From contig CAZAER010000013.1 of the NCBI GenBank assembly GCA_964484195.1, positions 1 to 64,000 of the forward strand: a DNA stretch of 64,000 nucleotides, read 5' to 3'. Each line of letters begins with the position of its first letter. Positions within the stretch are counted from its first letter, which is position 1. The translations under genes were made by a program, and so were the position numbers. The DNA is from JALHOP01 sp964484195 (GTDB lineage: Bacteria > Myxococcota > XYA12-FULL-58-9 > JALHOP01). Of this stretch, positions 51,455 to 60,435 are shown piece after piece. Below the pieces are notes generated by a model. That model was not told the origin of the DNA. It was given only the letters and a program-made list of their open reading frames with translations, and ran no database searches.

Positions 51455-53162
51455 GGTCGGAGTCTCTATCCGGATGGCCATACGGAAGGCGAGGGTTCGA
51501 GTCGTCGATCTCGAGCTTCGCCTTGGTGCCGATGTGCACCTGCATCTGATCGATGTTCTGCGCGTTGCCGAAGAAAATGTACGAGTGACCCGCTTCTTCC
51601 GATAGCTCGCTGCTGACGTTCTGGATCTTCGAGCGCACGCTGGCTTCGGTGTTGCGCACCGACTCTCCGGGCGTCTCGTTCTGATCACCGATGGCGACGA
51701 TGGCAGCGGCGGGGAATTCCTTACCCAGCTCGACCATGCGCTTGTGCACGGCCTTCTGCTGCCCGACACGCTTCGGCGCGGTTGGATCGTGCGGCGGCTG
51801 ACGCTCGCCAAACAAGCCGTCGGAGCCACCCTTCGAGCTCCAGTGGTTGTTGATCATCACGATCTTCTTGCCGGTCGGCTTGAAGGTGGCGTGCATCTCG
51901 AGCGACTTGCGGGTGGTGGTGAAGCTCACATCGCCCTCGCCGATGCGGCTTAGCTTCGACTCGTCGATCGCCACGCGGTCTTCGCGCACGAGGTACGCGA
52001 CGCGAATGTTACCGCCGGGCTCGCCGCCGTCTTTGTTGTTCTCGGGCGCGATCTCTACGTAGCGGTACTTGGGACCGCCGGCGCGCTCGATGGCGTCGCA
52101 CAACATCTTGCCGGTGAGCTTGCCGCTCACGGTGCCGGTGTCGGCGGGGCCGTCGTCGTCCTGGATCTCTTGCAGCGCGACGATGTCGGGCGCGTTGTAG
52201 TGTTTGACGACCTTGCCGGCGAGGCGGTCGAAGCGCTCGAGCTTGTCGGTCGGATCGAGGTTCTCGCAATTGACGCTGGCGATGAGCAGCTCGGAGTTGC
52301 TCGCTTTGAGCGACGTCTTGAACTCGTACGTCGGGGCTTCGGTGATCGCGGGCAACGACGTGACTTCGAGCACGTAGCCGCCGTTGTCGTAGGTGAGAAT
52401 GCCACTGACGGACCCAGGGATGCGGTCGCCGACCTTGAGGCGCGGTGTGAACGCGAAGTCGTCGTCTTCGCGGCCGGATACCATCTTCACGGCGATGGCT
52501 TCCGGTTGTGCGTCGTCGTCCGCTACAGCGATCAGGGTGCCGCGCTTGGTCATCTTGGTGGCGAGGCTTCCTGCATCGGTGACCGCGGTGAACTTGCCGA
52601 AGGAGGTGGGGCCGACGACCAGCAGGTCTTTGATGGTGACGCGCTCGCCCTCCATGCCCTCGAAGAACTTGATGCCCTCGACCGCTTTGACGTTCGGTGG
52701 GACGAGCCCGTCTTTGCCGATGAGCCGTGGCGGACCGACGGCAGCGTCGAGGTTCAAGCCACGCGCTTCGATCATCAGCGTCAAGCGCCCGGCGAGCTCG
52801 GTGCGCGGTTGCTCGTTCGGCTTGGTCTCCGGTTTGAATTCCTTCACGTCGCCGACGATGGTGACCTTGTCGCCGATGGCGACGCCGGTGCGGTCGGCGC
52901 CGGTGTAGACCCAAAGCCCGCGCGAGCCCTTCGCTGCTTCTTCCTTTGGTGCCTGCACGTAAAAGCCGGTGCTGCGCAGCGCAGTGATGATGCCCTTGGT
53001 CCGCACGCGCTCGCCGATGAGCGCCGAGGTGAGGCCGTCTCCTTGGATCTCGCCGATGGTGACGTCGCGAATGGGCCTGGGTGGCGGAGGCCGAACCACC
53101 AAGCGCGCGGGTTCAAGCGACCAGACGTGGGCGGGCAGGCCAACCGTTTTGATTGGATCCAT
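51387..53162 (-). CDS. OB-fold plus EEP-domain nuclease (ExeM/NucH-like)
   Basis: A 591-residue protein. Residues about 35-110 and 170-265 contain OB-fold-like DNA-binding domains as in YhcR/ExeM nucleases (GLTSALIGERVRTKGIITAL; GFYVQAPKEE; DKVTIVGDVKEF). The C-terminal 290 residues are an EEP nuclease domain: IASVNCENL, VALQEIQDDD (metal Glu), MINNHWSSKGG, AIVAIGDQNETP and DRDSDHGHLIALV (Asp-His). Relatives are extracellular DNases; here no signal peptide is present, so export, if any, is not Sec-type, or the enzyme acts inside the cell. ATG 53162 is the start. The M3 peptidase gene overlaps its end. Confidence 0.85.
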   Translation of the reverse strand: MDPIKTVGLPAHVWSLEPARLVVRPPPPRPIRDVTIGEIQGDGLTSALIGERVRTKGIITALRSTGFYVQAPKEEAAKGSRGLWVYTGADRTGVAIGDKVTIVGDVKEFKPETKPNEQPRTELAGRLTLMIEARGLNLDAAVGPPRLIGKDGLVPPNVKAVEGIKFFEGMEGERVTIKDLLVVGPTSFGKFTAVTDAGSLATKMTKRGTLIAVADDDAQPEAIAVKMVSGREDDDFAFTPRLKVGDRIPGSVSGILTYDNGGYVLEVTSLPAITEAPTYEFKTSLKASNSELLIASVNCENLDPTDKLERFDRLAGKVVKHYNAPDIVALQEIQDDDGPADTGTVSGKLTGKMLCDAIERAGGPKYRYVEIAPENNKDGGEPGGNIRVAYLVREDRVAIDESKLSRIGEGDVSFTTTRKSLEMHATFKPTGKKIVMINNHWSSKGGSDGLFGERQPPHDPTAPKRVGQQKAVHKRMVELGKEFPAAAIVAIGDQNETPGESVRNTEASVRSKIQNVSSELSEEAGHSYIFFGNAQNIDQMQVHIGTKAKLEIDDSNPRLPYGHPDRDSDHGHLIALVDMRVPAPRGKRSAA

Positions 53163-53223
53163 GGGGAAGCACCTCTGAGGGGAGGTGGGACGTATCGGCA
53201 GCGGCTAGAGCCTGTTGCTGGCG

Positions 53224-53646
53224 TCAGTCGGTTTTGGTCGGGACCCAGAGACCGCCTGGGGTCTTGTGGAACTGCCCGAGGTCGAGGGCGGCGGAGGCGC
53301 CGGCCGCGAGATTCGATGACGAGAGGTAAGAGGTGATGGCGGCGAGGCCGGCCATGCAGGCGCGAAGCTCCGCGGACACCGCGATGGACTCGAAGCTCAT
53401 GACGCCCTTGTCGTCATAGGCCGCGAGCTTCGCGTGGGCCTGGGCGAGGTTCATCGCCGCTTGTTCGAGCGCCGTATTGTCGCGCGGCTGGGAGGCTGGG
53501 GCGGCGACCGGGATGAGGATGCGCCCGGGGCTGCGCTTCCACGTCGTGGCTTGCTCTTGTGAACCTGTGAGGTCGCGCGCCTGGGCCTGGCTCAGCAGCT
53601 CGGCGGCTGCGAGACGCGCACTCTTTGCATTGGCGACGATGTCCAT
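53224..53646 (-). CDS. small hypothetical protein
   Basis: A 140-residue Ala-rich, mostly helical protein of unknown family (MDIVANAKSARLAAAELL; LEQAAMNLAQAHAKLAAY; LAAITSYLSSSNLAAGASAA) ending GLWVPTKTD. ATG 53646 is preferred to a GTG at 53691, with GGGG about 6 bases upstream. It reads in the same direction as the nuclease gene 61 bases away, which may follow it in one transcript. Confidence 0.5.
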   Translation of the reverse strand: MDIVANAKSARLAAAELLSQAQARDLTGSQEQATTWKRSPGRILIPVAAPASQPRDNTALEQAAMNLAQAHAKLAAYDDKGVMSFESIAVSAELRACMAGLAAITSYLSSSNLAAGASAALDLGQFHKTPGGLWVPTKTD

Positions 53647-53782
53647 GTTGAACCCCGGAGGCGGCGGCCCCGTAGAGCTCTGTTTCGGCACCGCCCGGGC
53701 ACAGTTGTGTTTTTAAGGGCTTAGGCCGTACACCGCGGACTGCCAGGAGAACCCCACGGTCGTTCGCGCCTTAAGCTTCCTG

Positions 53783-54631
53783 ATGCGCATCGTGCCCTTG
53801 GCCTGGGCGCTGGCATTCGCTCGCCTCATGGCATGGGTTTGGTACTGGCTCGTGCCCGTTCGCAAAGGCGTGGCGCTCGAGAACGTCCGCCGGGCTCTGG
53901 GCAACGACGCGCCGGCGCGCGCCATCGTCCGCGGCTGTTTCACCAATCTCACGATGTTCGCAGCCGAGGCGCTGCGTTTGCCAGACCTCACCCGTGAGAA
54001 GGTCGACGCCTGGGTCGAAACCCGCGGTCAGGAGCATCTCGACGCGGCGCTCGCCATTGGGCGCGGGGTCGTCGTGGTTTCGGCCCATATGGGCAACTTC
54101 GACCTGCTCGGCTGCGCTGCCGCCCTGCGTGGGGCTCCGGCGAACGTCGTCTACAAGGCCATCCACTGGAAGCAGGCTCACGACTTCTTCTTCGAAACGC
54201 GAAAGAAGTGCGGTGTGACCGTGATTCCGCCGAAGGGCTCGGAACGGCAAATTCTGCGGGCTTTGCGGGCAAACCAGGCGGTCGCTTTCGTCATCGACCA
54301 GCACATGCCCGCGCACAGGGGTGTGGCTTGCCGCTTCTTTGGGCGCTACGCTTCCACCACTCCCGCGCCGGCTCTCTTCGCCATGAAGACCGGGGCGGTG
54401 GTCCTACCGGCGCTCATCCGCCGTGTCGGTCATAGCGGACGTCACGTGAGCACCATCTATCCCCCCATCGCCATGGAAGAGCCGCACCAAGACCGCGCCG
54501 AGAACCTACGGCACAACATGCAGCGCTTGAACGACTGGCTCGAGGCCGAGGTGCGCAAAACTCCCGAGCAGTGGCTGTGGCTGCACAAGCGCTGGAAGAT
54601 GGAGCAAAACCTCGCGGAGTGGGGCCTGTGA
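53783..54631 (+). CDS. LpxL/HtrB-type lipid A or lysophospholipid acyltransferase
   Basis: A 282-residue inner-membrane acyltransferase. An N-terminal hydrophobic helix (VPLAWALAFARLMAWVWYWL) is followed by the LpxL-family blocks: LENVRRALG, the catalytic H-x4-D box in SAHMGNFDLLG, a GVTVIPPKGS segment, a QAVAFVIDQHMPAHRGV substrate loop and FFGRYASTTPAPALFAMKTGA. It probably adds a secondary acyl chain to lipid A or a related lipid. The stop overlaps the next start (GTGA), so it is translated together with the following anchored protein. Confidence 0.88.
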   Translation: MRIVPLAWALAFARLMAWVWYWLVPVRKGVALENVRRALGNDAPARAIVRGCFTNLTMFAAEALRLPDLTREKVDAWVETRGQEHLDAALAIGRGVVVVSAHMGNFDLLGCAAALRGAPANVVYKAIHWKQAHDFFFETRKKCGVTVIPPKGSERQILRALRANQAVAFVIDQHMPAHRGVACRFFGRYASTTPAPALFAMKTGAVVLPALIRRVGHSGRHVSTIYPPIAMEEPHQDRAENLRHNMQRLNDWLEAEVRKTPEQWLWLHKRWKMEQNLAEWGL

Positions 54632-55521
54632 CGCGCAAGAAGCGCGAGCTCTATTTCTCGGGCGCGCCGGTCGAGCTCGATCCGCGCAAGCCGCTCCCCG
54701 GCGAGATCACTCCAGAGCGCCGCCGCGCCTTCATCTTCGCGGGCTCGCTGGTCGGCTGTTTCTGCCTCGGTTTGGTGTTGGGCCTCGCGCTCGCGCCGCA
54801 AACCCCGGCCGAGATCCTCGCCAGGAACGAGGCTCTCGAAGGAGATCTCGCCGGTGCGCAAAAGCGGATCACCGACCTCGAGCGCACCTTGCAGTATCGC
54901 GAGACCGAGAAGCCCATCAAAGCGGGCAAGCTCACCCCCGAGATCCGCGCCCGCAACCAACAGGGCATCGACCGCATCGCGGTGATGATGAAGCGCTTCA
55001 AGGCTCAGGGCGCCTCCGAGCTCATGGAGTGGTTCGGCAAGCGCTGGAACGACCTGCTCGATTCACCGGAGAACGAAGACCGCACCGGCCGGAGAGCGGC
55101 GACCTTGGCCTTGCTCATCGGTGGCATGGCCGAAAACATGCACCCGCAAGACTTCGTCGAGTGGCAGGCGAGCTTCTTCCGCGGCAATTGGCTCGCCGAG
55201 CTGCACTACGACATCGATGGCGACGGCTTGCCCGGGCCGTCTTCGGCGCGCAATCCCAAAGACGGCTTCGCCAACGTCTCGGTCTGTCAGATCGCCATGG
55301 CGTTGAACCAGTCGGTCACCGACACGCAGATCTTGATGACGCCGGACATGCGCTGTGATCGTCCGCAATCGCGGATGTCCCTCTTTCTCCAAGGGTCGAC
55401 CTTCAAGAACGCCATCGACGAGTTCGTGGAAGCGGTGGAGCAAGAGGGCTTTTTGCTGGTCCAGCGCAAAGAGAAAAATGTTAGGTTGATTCTCGTCGGA
55501 ACGAAGCCCGGCCAGCGATGA
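54628..55521 (+). CDS. membrane-anchored protein of unknown function
   Basis: A 297-residue protein starting at GTG 54628, overlapping the acyltransferase stop. One transmembrane helix (residues about 35-58, FIFAGSLVGCFCLGLVLGLAL) is followed by a short coiled coil (EILARNEALEGDLAGAQKRI) and a larger domain with two cysteines (SVCQIAM and DMRCDRP). I do not recognise the family. Coupling to an LpxL-type enzyme suggests an envelope role. Confidence 0.65.
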   Translation: MTRKKRELYFSGAPVELDPRKPLPGEITPERRRAFIFAGSLVGCFCLGLVLGLALAPQTPAEILARNEALEGDLAGAQKRITDLERTLQYRETEKPIKAGKLTPEIRARNQQGIDRIAVMMKRFKAQGASELMEWFGKRWNDLLDSPENEDRTGRRAATLALLIGGMAENMHPQDFVEWQASFFRGNWLAELHYDIDGDGLPGPSSARNPKDGFANVSVCQIAMALNQSVTDTQILMTPDMRCDRPQSRMSLFLQGSTFKNAIDEFVEAVEQEGFLLVQRKEKNVRLILVGTKPGQR

Positions 55522-55581
55522 CCCAGCGTCAGGCGCGCTTGGGACAACGCTTCGGCAAATCCGACCGAGAAACTTGCCCAG

Positions 55582-56160
55582 ATGACGACGAGCGTGCCTT
55601 CCGTCCCAGTCCGCAAACCCGGCCTCAAAGCCTGGGCCGCGGTGCAGCGCGAAAAAGCTGGTGTTTGGGGCGCGGAGAAGCGTGAGCAAGGGCTCGTCTG
55701 GGCGCGCGCTCAGGAACAATCGCCCTCGGCGTTCCGCCGTAAGGCCGGGGCGACGCTCATCGAGAACACCGAGCTCATGATGAAGGGGCGCTCGTTGAGC
55801 CGCGTCTACCGCCTCGAGCAGGTCCGGTACGTCGACGAGAGCGGCCAAGTCGCAGTGCGCGAGGTCGAGGTCCTGAAGAAGGTGCCCTCGACGTTTCTCG
55901 GGGTCTTCGGCTCGCTCGTCGCCGCCGGTTCCACCGCCTTCGGTATCGGTTACTTCGTCGCGTTGTTTGGCGGCGCGCTTTTCGCCATGGTGGCCGCCGG
56001 CGCCCGCAAGGCCAAGCGCCACGACATCGCTGTTCCCGCCGCACGCCTCTCGGCGCTCACGACCATGGCGATGATTCCAGTGGCCGGCAACGCGTTCGTC
56101 GGGCTGATCTTGATGTCCGAGATCAACGCCCTTTGGCCGCGAAAACCCGCGGCCGCCTAA
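55582..56160 (+). CDS. predicted membrane protein
   Basis: A 192-residue protein with a basic, helical N-terminal half and two hydrophobic segments in the C-terminal half (VFGSLVAAGSTAFGIGYFVALFG with GALFAMVAAGA, and LTTMAMIPVAGNAFVGLILM). Family not recognised. It lies 60 bases after the preceding gene and in the same direction, so it may belong to the acyltransferase operon. Confidence 0.6.
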   Translation: MTTSVPSVPVRKPGLKAWAAVQREKAGVWGAEKREQGLVWARAQEQSPSAFRRKAGATLIENTELMMKGRSLSRVYRLEQVRYVDESGQVAVREVEVLKKVPSTFLGVFGSLVAAGSTAFGIGYFVALFGGALFAMVAAGARKAKRHDIAVPAARLSALTTMAMIPVAGNAFVGLILMSEINALWPRKPAAA

Positions 56161-56177
56161 ACGCTCCAGCGCCTCGC

Positions 56178-56465
56178 CTATTGCGCTGGGTTCATGTCGA
56201 CCGGATGGAACCCAACCTCGAGCTTGGGCCAGCGGCTGGCGATGATGACGCGCACGGTGCGCTCGCGCATCTCGAGGTTGCGATCGGGGGTACGATTCGC
56301 GTCGACGCCGATGAAAAGCGATCGACCATCGTACTGCATCTGGGTGATGTCGATACCGCCGGTGTGCAGGGTGCCTGCAGCCGGGCGTAAGTATCGCTGT
56401 ATTTCGTGAACGAAATCGGCGCGTTGCATACGCGTGAGCTCGGGAACGTCGGCGTGGTGGGTCAT
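56178..56465 (-). CDS. small hypothetical protein
   Basis: A 95-residue protein, probably all alpha/beta (DFVHEIQRYLRP; GGIDITQMQYDGRSLFIGV; ERTVRVIIASRW). Its composition is balanced, unlike antisense readings, which supports a real gene. No family recognised. ATG 56465 is used; an upstream in-frame codon at 56489 would add eight residues. It is convergent with the preceding membrane-protein gene. Confidence 0.5.
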   Translation of the reverse strand: MTHHADVPELTRMQRADFVHEIQRYLRPAAGTLHTGGIDITQMQYDGRSLFIGVDANRTPDRNLEMRERTVRVIIASRWPKLEVGFHPVDMNPAQ

Positions 56466-56530
56466 ACCCCGACTTACACGCCCACCCAATCTCTCGGCTG
56501 GTCCTCGGCCCGGTCGAGGAGCGGCTCGAC

Positions 56531-57523
56531 TTACTTGCCGGTCGCTTCCTGAGCGATCGCCGTCTTGATGAGGTCGTTCACGTCGACCTTCTGCAGACCC
56601 ACCGCGTTGCCACCGCCGGGTAGCACCACGATGCGTTTACCCTGGAGGGCACGCGCCAGAGCCAGCTTCACGTTGGTGCGGCCACCCGCCGTCGCCATGG
56701 CGCGATTGAGCTCGATGATGCCTTTCGCCTCGGCTTGCTTCTGTGCGGTGATCGCTTCCGCCTCTTTCTGACGCGAGAAGGCGTAAGCATCGGCGGCGAG
56801 CTTGGCGCGCTGCGCGGCACCTTGCTCTTGTGCGATCTGTTGCTCGACGTCACCGCGGGTCTTCTCGAGGGCCGCGACCCAAGCGCCCTGCGCGGCCTCT
56901 TTAGCGGACCGGTTGGTGTTCACCGACTGGTCGTAGACCTTCTTGTTGACGATGGCTTCCTGGTACTTCGGGTGGAAGCGATGGTCGCCGAGCGTGATGT
57001 TCTCGCAGGCGACGCCATACGCCTTGAGCGCCGTGTTCAGAGTTTCGACTGCTTCTTGCCCGGCCTTGAACTTCTTGTCGGTGTAGATCTCCTCGGAGGT
57101 AAGGCCGTTCAGCGCGTCACGCACCAGTGCACGCGATAGCGGACGAACCACCTTTTCCCGAAGATCCTCGTCATTCACCGCCACCGCTTTGAGGATGTGA
57201 ATCGCCTGTTGTGGGTCGATGCGATAGAGCACGGTGACGTCGACGCCGACGTCGTTGCCGTCACGCGTCTTGAACTCGACGTCGTCCTGCTCGTCACGCT
57301 GGCCGTTGTCGTTGGCGCGCGTCATGGCGAGCGCCTGGGTCTGGGTGCTGAACGTGTACCAATCGTTCACGAACGGCATGAAGAAGTAGGTGCCGCCGGG
57401 CGCGTAGATGGTGGTGTCGAGGCCGGTCAGCTTGTTGACGCGCACGCCGACCTCGGTCGAGCCGGTGGAGCGTTGGGCGCAGGCGCTGGCGGCGAGAGCG
57501 AACACGAAGAGAGCGCGCTTCAT
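56531..57523 (-). CDS. SPFH/band-7 protein with lipobox (HflC-like partner)
   Basis: A 330-residue SPFH/prohibitin-like protein. A short signal ends in a lipobox (FALAASACAQ). The SPFH domain covers residues about 25-190 (GVRVNKLTGLDTTIYAPG; VGVDVTVLYRIDPQQAIHIL; REKVVRPLSRALVRDAL), followed by a long Ala/Glu/Gln coiled coil (AKEAAQGAWVAALEKTRGDV; EQGAAQRAKLAADAYAF) and a short tail. The start overlaps the stop of the preceding SPFH gene (ATGA), so the two are produced together and probably form a heteromeric ring, as HflKC or prohibitins do. Confidence 0.85.
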   Translation of the reverse strand: MKRALFVFALAASACAQRSTGSTEVGVRVNKLTGLDTTIYAPGGTYFFMPFVNDWYTFSTQTQALAMTRANDNGQRDEQDDVEFKTRDGNDVGVDVTVLYRIDPQQAIHILKAVAVNDEDLREKVVRPLSRALVRDALNGLTSEEIYTDKKFKAGQEAVETLNTALKAYGVACENITLGDHRFHPKYQEAIVNKKVYDQSVNTNRSAKEAAQGAWVAALEKTRGDVEQQIAQEQGAAQRAKLAADAYAFSRQKEAEAITAQKQAEAKGIIELNRAMATAGGRTNVKLALARALQGKRIVVLPGGGNAVGLQKVDVNDLIKTAIAQEATGK

Positions 57524-58578
57524 TCTGCACCAATCATCTTCATCATCGAGCCGATGTTGAGCGGGTTCACGCCGCGTGTTTCGTCGCCGACGACCACGAG
57601 ATCGATCCCTTCGAGGACCTTCACCATCTCGAGCGCGACGAGGTTCGTCGTGCCACTCGACGAGTAGGCCTCGTTGACCAGGGCCGTGCCTTTGGCCTCA
57701 GCGATGCGTACTTGGGCGTCACCTTCGGCTTCTTTCTTGCGCTTGTAGAGATCGGCCTCGGCGCGGATCTTCGTGACCTCGGCTTCGCCGCGTTGGGTTT
57801 CGACATCGACCGCGGCCTGGCCTTCGGACTCGACCTTGCGGCGCTCGGCGTCTTCTTTGGCGGCTTCACCCTTCGATTTGTTGGTGAAGACGAGCTGGTC
57901 TTGGACTTTGCGATTCTCGATCTGCTCCTGGTAGCCGGCCTCGTAGTAGTACTGGCGCACCAGGACGTGATCGACCTCGATGCCGACGTCTTTCAAGAGC
58001 AGGTTGAGCTCGTCACGCGCACCGGTGGTGCGCTGAATGCGTCGTGACTCGTGATAGAAATCTTCGGCGAGGAGCTGGCCGAGGTTCTTCTTGAGGGAGA
58101 GGACCGCTTTCGGAATGACCGCCGCGTCCTCGAAGGTCCGGCCGGGGCCGATCTTCGTCATCACCGCGTAGGGGTCGATGATGCGGTAGAGCACCGTGGC
58201 GTCGACCTTCACTTTGGAGCCGTCCGAGGTGTCGACCTCGATGAGTCCGGTATGGCGGACGTCGCCGACCCATGGAGCTTCGCTGCTCGTGCTCTCGGTC
58301 ATTTCGAGCGCCTGCAGAGCGAGCGGGAAGCGATGCAGAGTCACGCCGGGCGCGGTGAAGTACCAGTGGCCACCCTCGTAGATGTCCGTCTGGATGCCGC
58401 TGCCGTACCGCGACTCTTTGATGGCCGACTCGTAAGGCGGCACGTAGTCGTAGCAAGCGTTGAACATGATGAAGATGCCGAGCACGGCGATGGCGATGGG
58501 GATGAGCCGCGTCGCCCGCGTGCCGCTGAACCAACGCGAGACGGTTGCGAAAGCTTGCTTGGGGTCTGGTGGGGGCAT
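57520..58578 (-). CDS. SPFH/band-7 protein with transmembrane anchor (HflK-like partner)
   Basis: A 352-residue SPFH-domain protein anchored by one N-terminal transmembrane helix (LIPIAIAVLGIFIMFNACY, residues about 25-45). The SPFH domain covers about 50-215 (TGLIEVDTSDGSKVKVDATVLYRI) and is followed by a Lys/Glu/Ala-rich coiled coil (KSKGEAAKEDAERRKVESE). It is coupled to the downstream SPFH gene and starts 51 bases after the ccmI-like gene ends. HflKC-type complexes control membrane proteases; whether one is targeted here is unknown. Confidence 0.85.
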   Translation of the reverse strand: MPPPDPKQAFATVSRWFSGTRATRLIPIAIAVLGIFIMFNACYDYVPPYESAIKESRYGSGIQTDIYEGGHWYFTAPGVTLHRFPLALQALEMTESTSSEAPWVGDVRHTGLIEVDTSDGSKVKVDATVLYRIIDPYAVMTKIGPGRTFEDAAVIPKAVLSLKKNLGQLLAEDFYHESRRIQRTTGARDELNLLLKDVGIEVDHVLVRQYYYEAGYQEQIENRKVQDQLVFTNKSKGEAAKEDAERRKVESEGQAAVDVETQRGEAEVTKIRAEADLYKRKKEAEGDAQVRIAEAKGTALVNEAYSSSGTTNLVALEMVKVLEGIDLVVVGDETRGVNPLNIGSMMKMIGAE

Positions 58579-58628
58579 TGGCGCACAACGCTACGTGGCG
58601 CTTCTCGTTTGCGCAAAATCTCGGTCGC

Positions 58629-59498
58629 CTAAGGCGTCGCGGTGCTCTCGAGCATCGCTTTGATGCGCGCACGTTGCGGGGTGTCGGGGGCGACTGCCAC
58701 GAACTGGGTGAAGCTTTCGCGCATGCGCTCGCTGTTACCTGCCTGCATGGCGAGCATGCCGCGGAAGAGCCAGGCGTCGGGGAGCTGCGGGTTTTTGCCG
58801 GTGATGGTGTCGAGTCGGCTATTGGCGCCGTCGACGTCGCCGGCCGCGGCCATGAGAACCGCCTCGTAGACCATGGCGATTTGATTGTCGGGGTCCAGGC
58901 GGCGGACACGGGCGACCGTCGTCTGCGCCTCTTCGAGCTGCTGGGTCGCGAGCAGCTGGCGGGCGTGCGCGAGTAGCTGCTGAACGTCGTTGCCGGCCGG
59001 TGCGGGGCGGGCAGCCATCGGACCGCCCATGGGCTCGCGTGGCTTCTGCTCGATGGCGACGCTCGCGATGAGGATGCCACCGACGATGCCGACGCCTGCC
59101 ACCCACGCGAGTGTGCGTGCCCAGGGGCGGGAGTCGAACCACGCCATCGCGGGTGACACTGGACCTTCGGAAACCGCGCGCTTGGGGCGGTCGGGACCGC
59201 TCACGATCACGTCTTTGCCCGCGATGACCGCGTCACGCTCGCGCAGGGCCGCTGCGGCGCGTGCCTCGAGCTCGGCGCGTTGCTCGGCGTAGAACTCGGG
59301 GTCGATGCGCGACTCCTGCAGCTGTAGATCGCGCAGCTGATTCACCGCGTGCTCGACGCGTTCTTCGAGATCGCGCAAGGTCATGTCGCGATCCGTCGTG
59401 CCGCCGGCGAGGCGTGCCGCGAGCTTCGACACCAAAGCGCCGAGCACCGCGCCGACCGCTAGGACGATGAAGCCGGGTAGCCAAACCGCGAAGGTCAT
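58629..59498 (-). CDS. CcmI-like TPR protein of cytochrome c maturation
   Basis: A 289-residue membrane protein with the CcmI/CycH plan: an N-terminal transmembrane helix (WLPGFIVLAVGAVLGALVSKL), a coiled coil (LEERVEHAVNQLRDLQLQE), a second transmembrane helix (TLAWVAGVGIVGGILIASVAI) and a C-terminal TPR-like region (DVQQLLAHARQLLATQQLEE; DPDNQIAMVYEAVLMAAAGD). In relatives the TPR part holds apocytochrome for haem ligation by CcmF/H. Its start overlaps the ccmH stop (4 bases), the expected gene order. Confidence 0.82.
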   Translation of the reverse strand: MTFAVWLPGFIVLAVGAVLGALVSKLAARLAGGTTDRDMTLRDLEERVEHAVNQLRDLQLQESRIDPEFYAEQRAELEARAAAALRERDAVIAGKDVIVSGPDRPKRAVSEGPVSPAMAWFDSRPWARTLAWVAGVGIVGGILIASVAIEQKPREPMGGPMAARPAPAGNDVQQLLAHARQLLATQQLEEAQTTVARVRRLDPDNQIAMVYEAVLMAAAGDVDGANSRLDTITGKNPQLPDAWLFRGMLAMQAGNSERMRESFTQFVAVAPDTPQRARIKAMLESTATP

Positions 59499-59917
59499 TG
59501 TTCGACCTCACGGCGCACCGCATCGAGGTAGGGATCGGCAGCAGGTGTTGCGGTCGTAGCGACTTTTTTAGCGGACGGGGTGCGCTTGGTGTAGCGGCGG
59601 AGGACGAGCAGGCCAACGAGTAACGCGATCGGCGGCAAGGTCCACAGGAGGATGAGGACCCCATCTTTACGCGGCTCGAGCAGCACCCAATCGCCGTAGC
59701 GTTCGGTGAAGTAGTCGATGATCTGGTCGCGCGATTTTCCCTCGCCTTGCATCTCGCGAACCTTGGCCATCATGGCCTGGGCCATCTCCGACGGCGACTC
59801 GCTGATCGGCATGCCCTGACACACCGGGCAGCGCAGGCGTTGGCCGATGGCGTGTGCTTCCGCTTCAGCGGACGCAGGGGCAGCGGCCAAGACCAACAAG
59901 GCGACGAGAATGCTCAC
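59495..59917 (-). CDS. ccmH: CcmH-type apocytochrome thiol-reducing subunit
   Basis: A 140-residue protein: N-terminal signal helix (VSILVALLVLAAAPASA), the periplasmic redox domain with the hallmark LRCPVCQG motif followed by SISESPSEMA-like PISESPSEMAQ and GKSRDQIIDYFTERYGDWVLL, and one transmembrane helix near the C-terminus (LILLWTLPPIALLVGLLVLRR). It keeps the haem-binding cysteines of apocytochrome c reduced. The GTG start at 59917 overlaps the ccmG stop; longer frames read into that gene. Confidence 0.92.
   Translation of the reverse strand: MSILVALLVLAAAPASAEAEAHAIGQRLRCPVCQGMPISESPSEMAQAMMAKVREMQGEGKSRDQIIDYFTERYGDWVLLEPRKDGVLILLWTLPPIALLVGLLVLRRYTKRTPSAKKVATTATPAADPYLDAVRREVEQ
59859..59872. 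repeat. perfect copy of dispersed palindrome in ccmH
   Basis: TCCGCT-TC-AGCGGA is a perfect 14-bp palindrome, followed by CG. It lies in the signal-peptide codons of ccmH. Confidence 0.55.
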
Positions 59918-60435
59918 GAGCCCCCCGCGCGATGATCGAGCCAGCGTCGTAGCTCCTGGCCACTGATCACTCCAGGTGATTTCTCGCGGACCATTCCGTC
60001 TTTGTCGACGAGGTAGGTCTCGGGCACGCCGGAGATGCCATAGTCGATGGCCACCGAGGTCGACGGGTCGAGCAGGTGCGGATAGACGCTCGCGTGCTTG
60101 TCGAGATACGCGCGCACCGAATCTTCGTTGTCTTGATAGACGACGCCGACGAACTGCACCGTCTCGCCGTAGTAGCTCGACGCTTGCTGCAGCATGTCGT
60201 GCTCGTATTTGCAGGGCTCGCACCATGTCGCCCAGAAGTTCAGCACCACCGGCTTCCCGCGCAGGTCGGACAGCTTCATGGTGCCGCCCGAGAGGGTACG
60301 CAACGTGAAGTCGGGGGCGGGCTTGTCACGCAGCGCGAAAGGTACCGCGTGCGGGTCGCGGCCGAAGCCGAACGCCAACAGGCCAATGAGCGGCAAGACG
60401 ACGAGCGCCGCGATGATGACGTTGCGCCACTTCAT
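59914..60435 (-). CDS. ccmG: CcmG/DsbE thioredoxin-like thiol-disulfide oxidoreductase
   Basis: A 173-residue membrane-anchored thioredoxin-fold protein. The N-terminal helix (NVIIAALVVLPLIGLLAFGF) tethers it to the inner membrane; the active site is WCEPC in LNFWATWCEPCKYE, and the cis-Pro loop is GVPETYLVDKDG, as in CcmG/DsbE. It hands electrons to CcmH/apocytochrome. The start overlaps the ccmF stop (ATGA) and its own stop overlaps ccmH. Confidence 0.93.
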   Translation of the reverse strand: MKWRNVIIAALVVLPLIGLLAFGFGRDPHAVPFALRDKPAPDFTLRTLSGGTMKLSDLRGKPVVLNFWATWCEPCKYEHDMLQQASSYYGETVQFVGVVYQDNEDSVRAYLDKHASVYPHLLDPSTSVAIDYGISGVPETYLVDKDGMVREKSPGVISGQELRRWLDHRAGGS

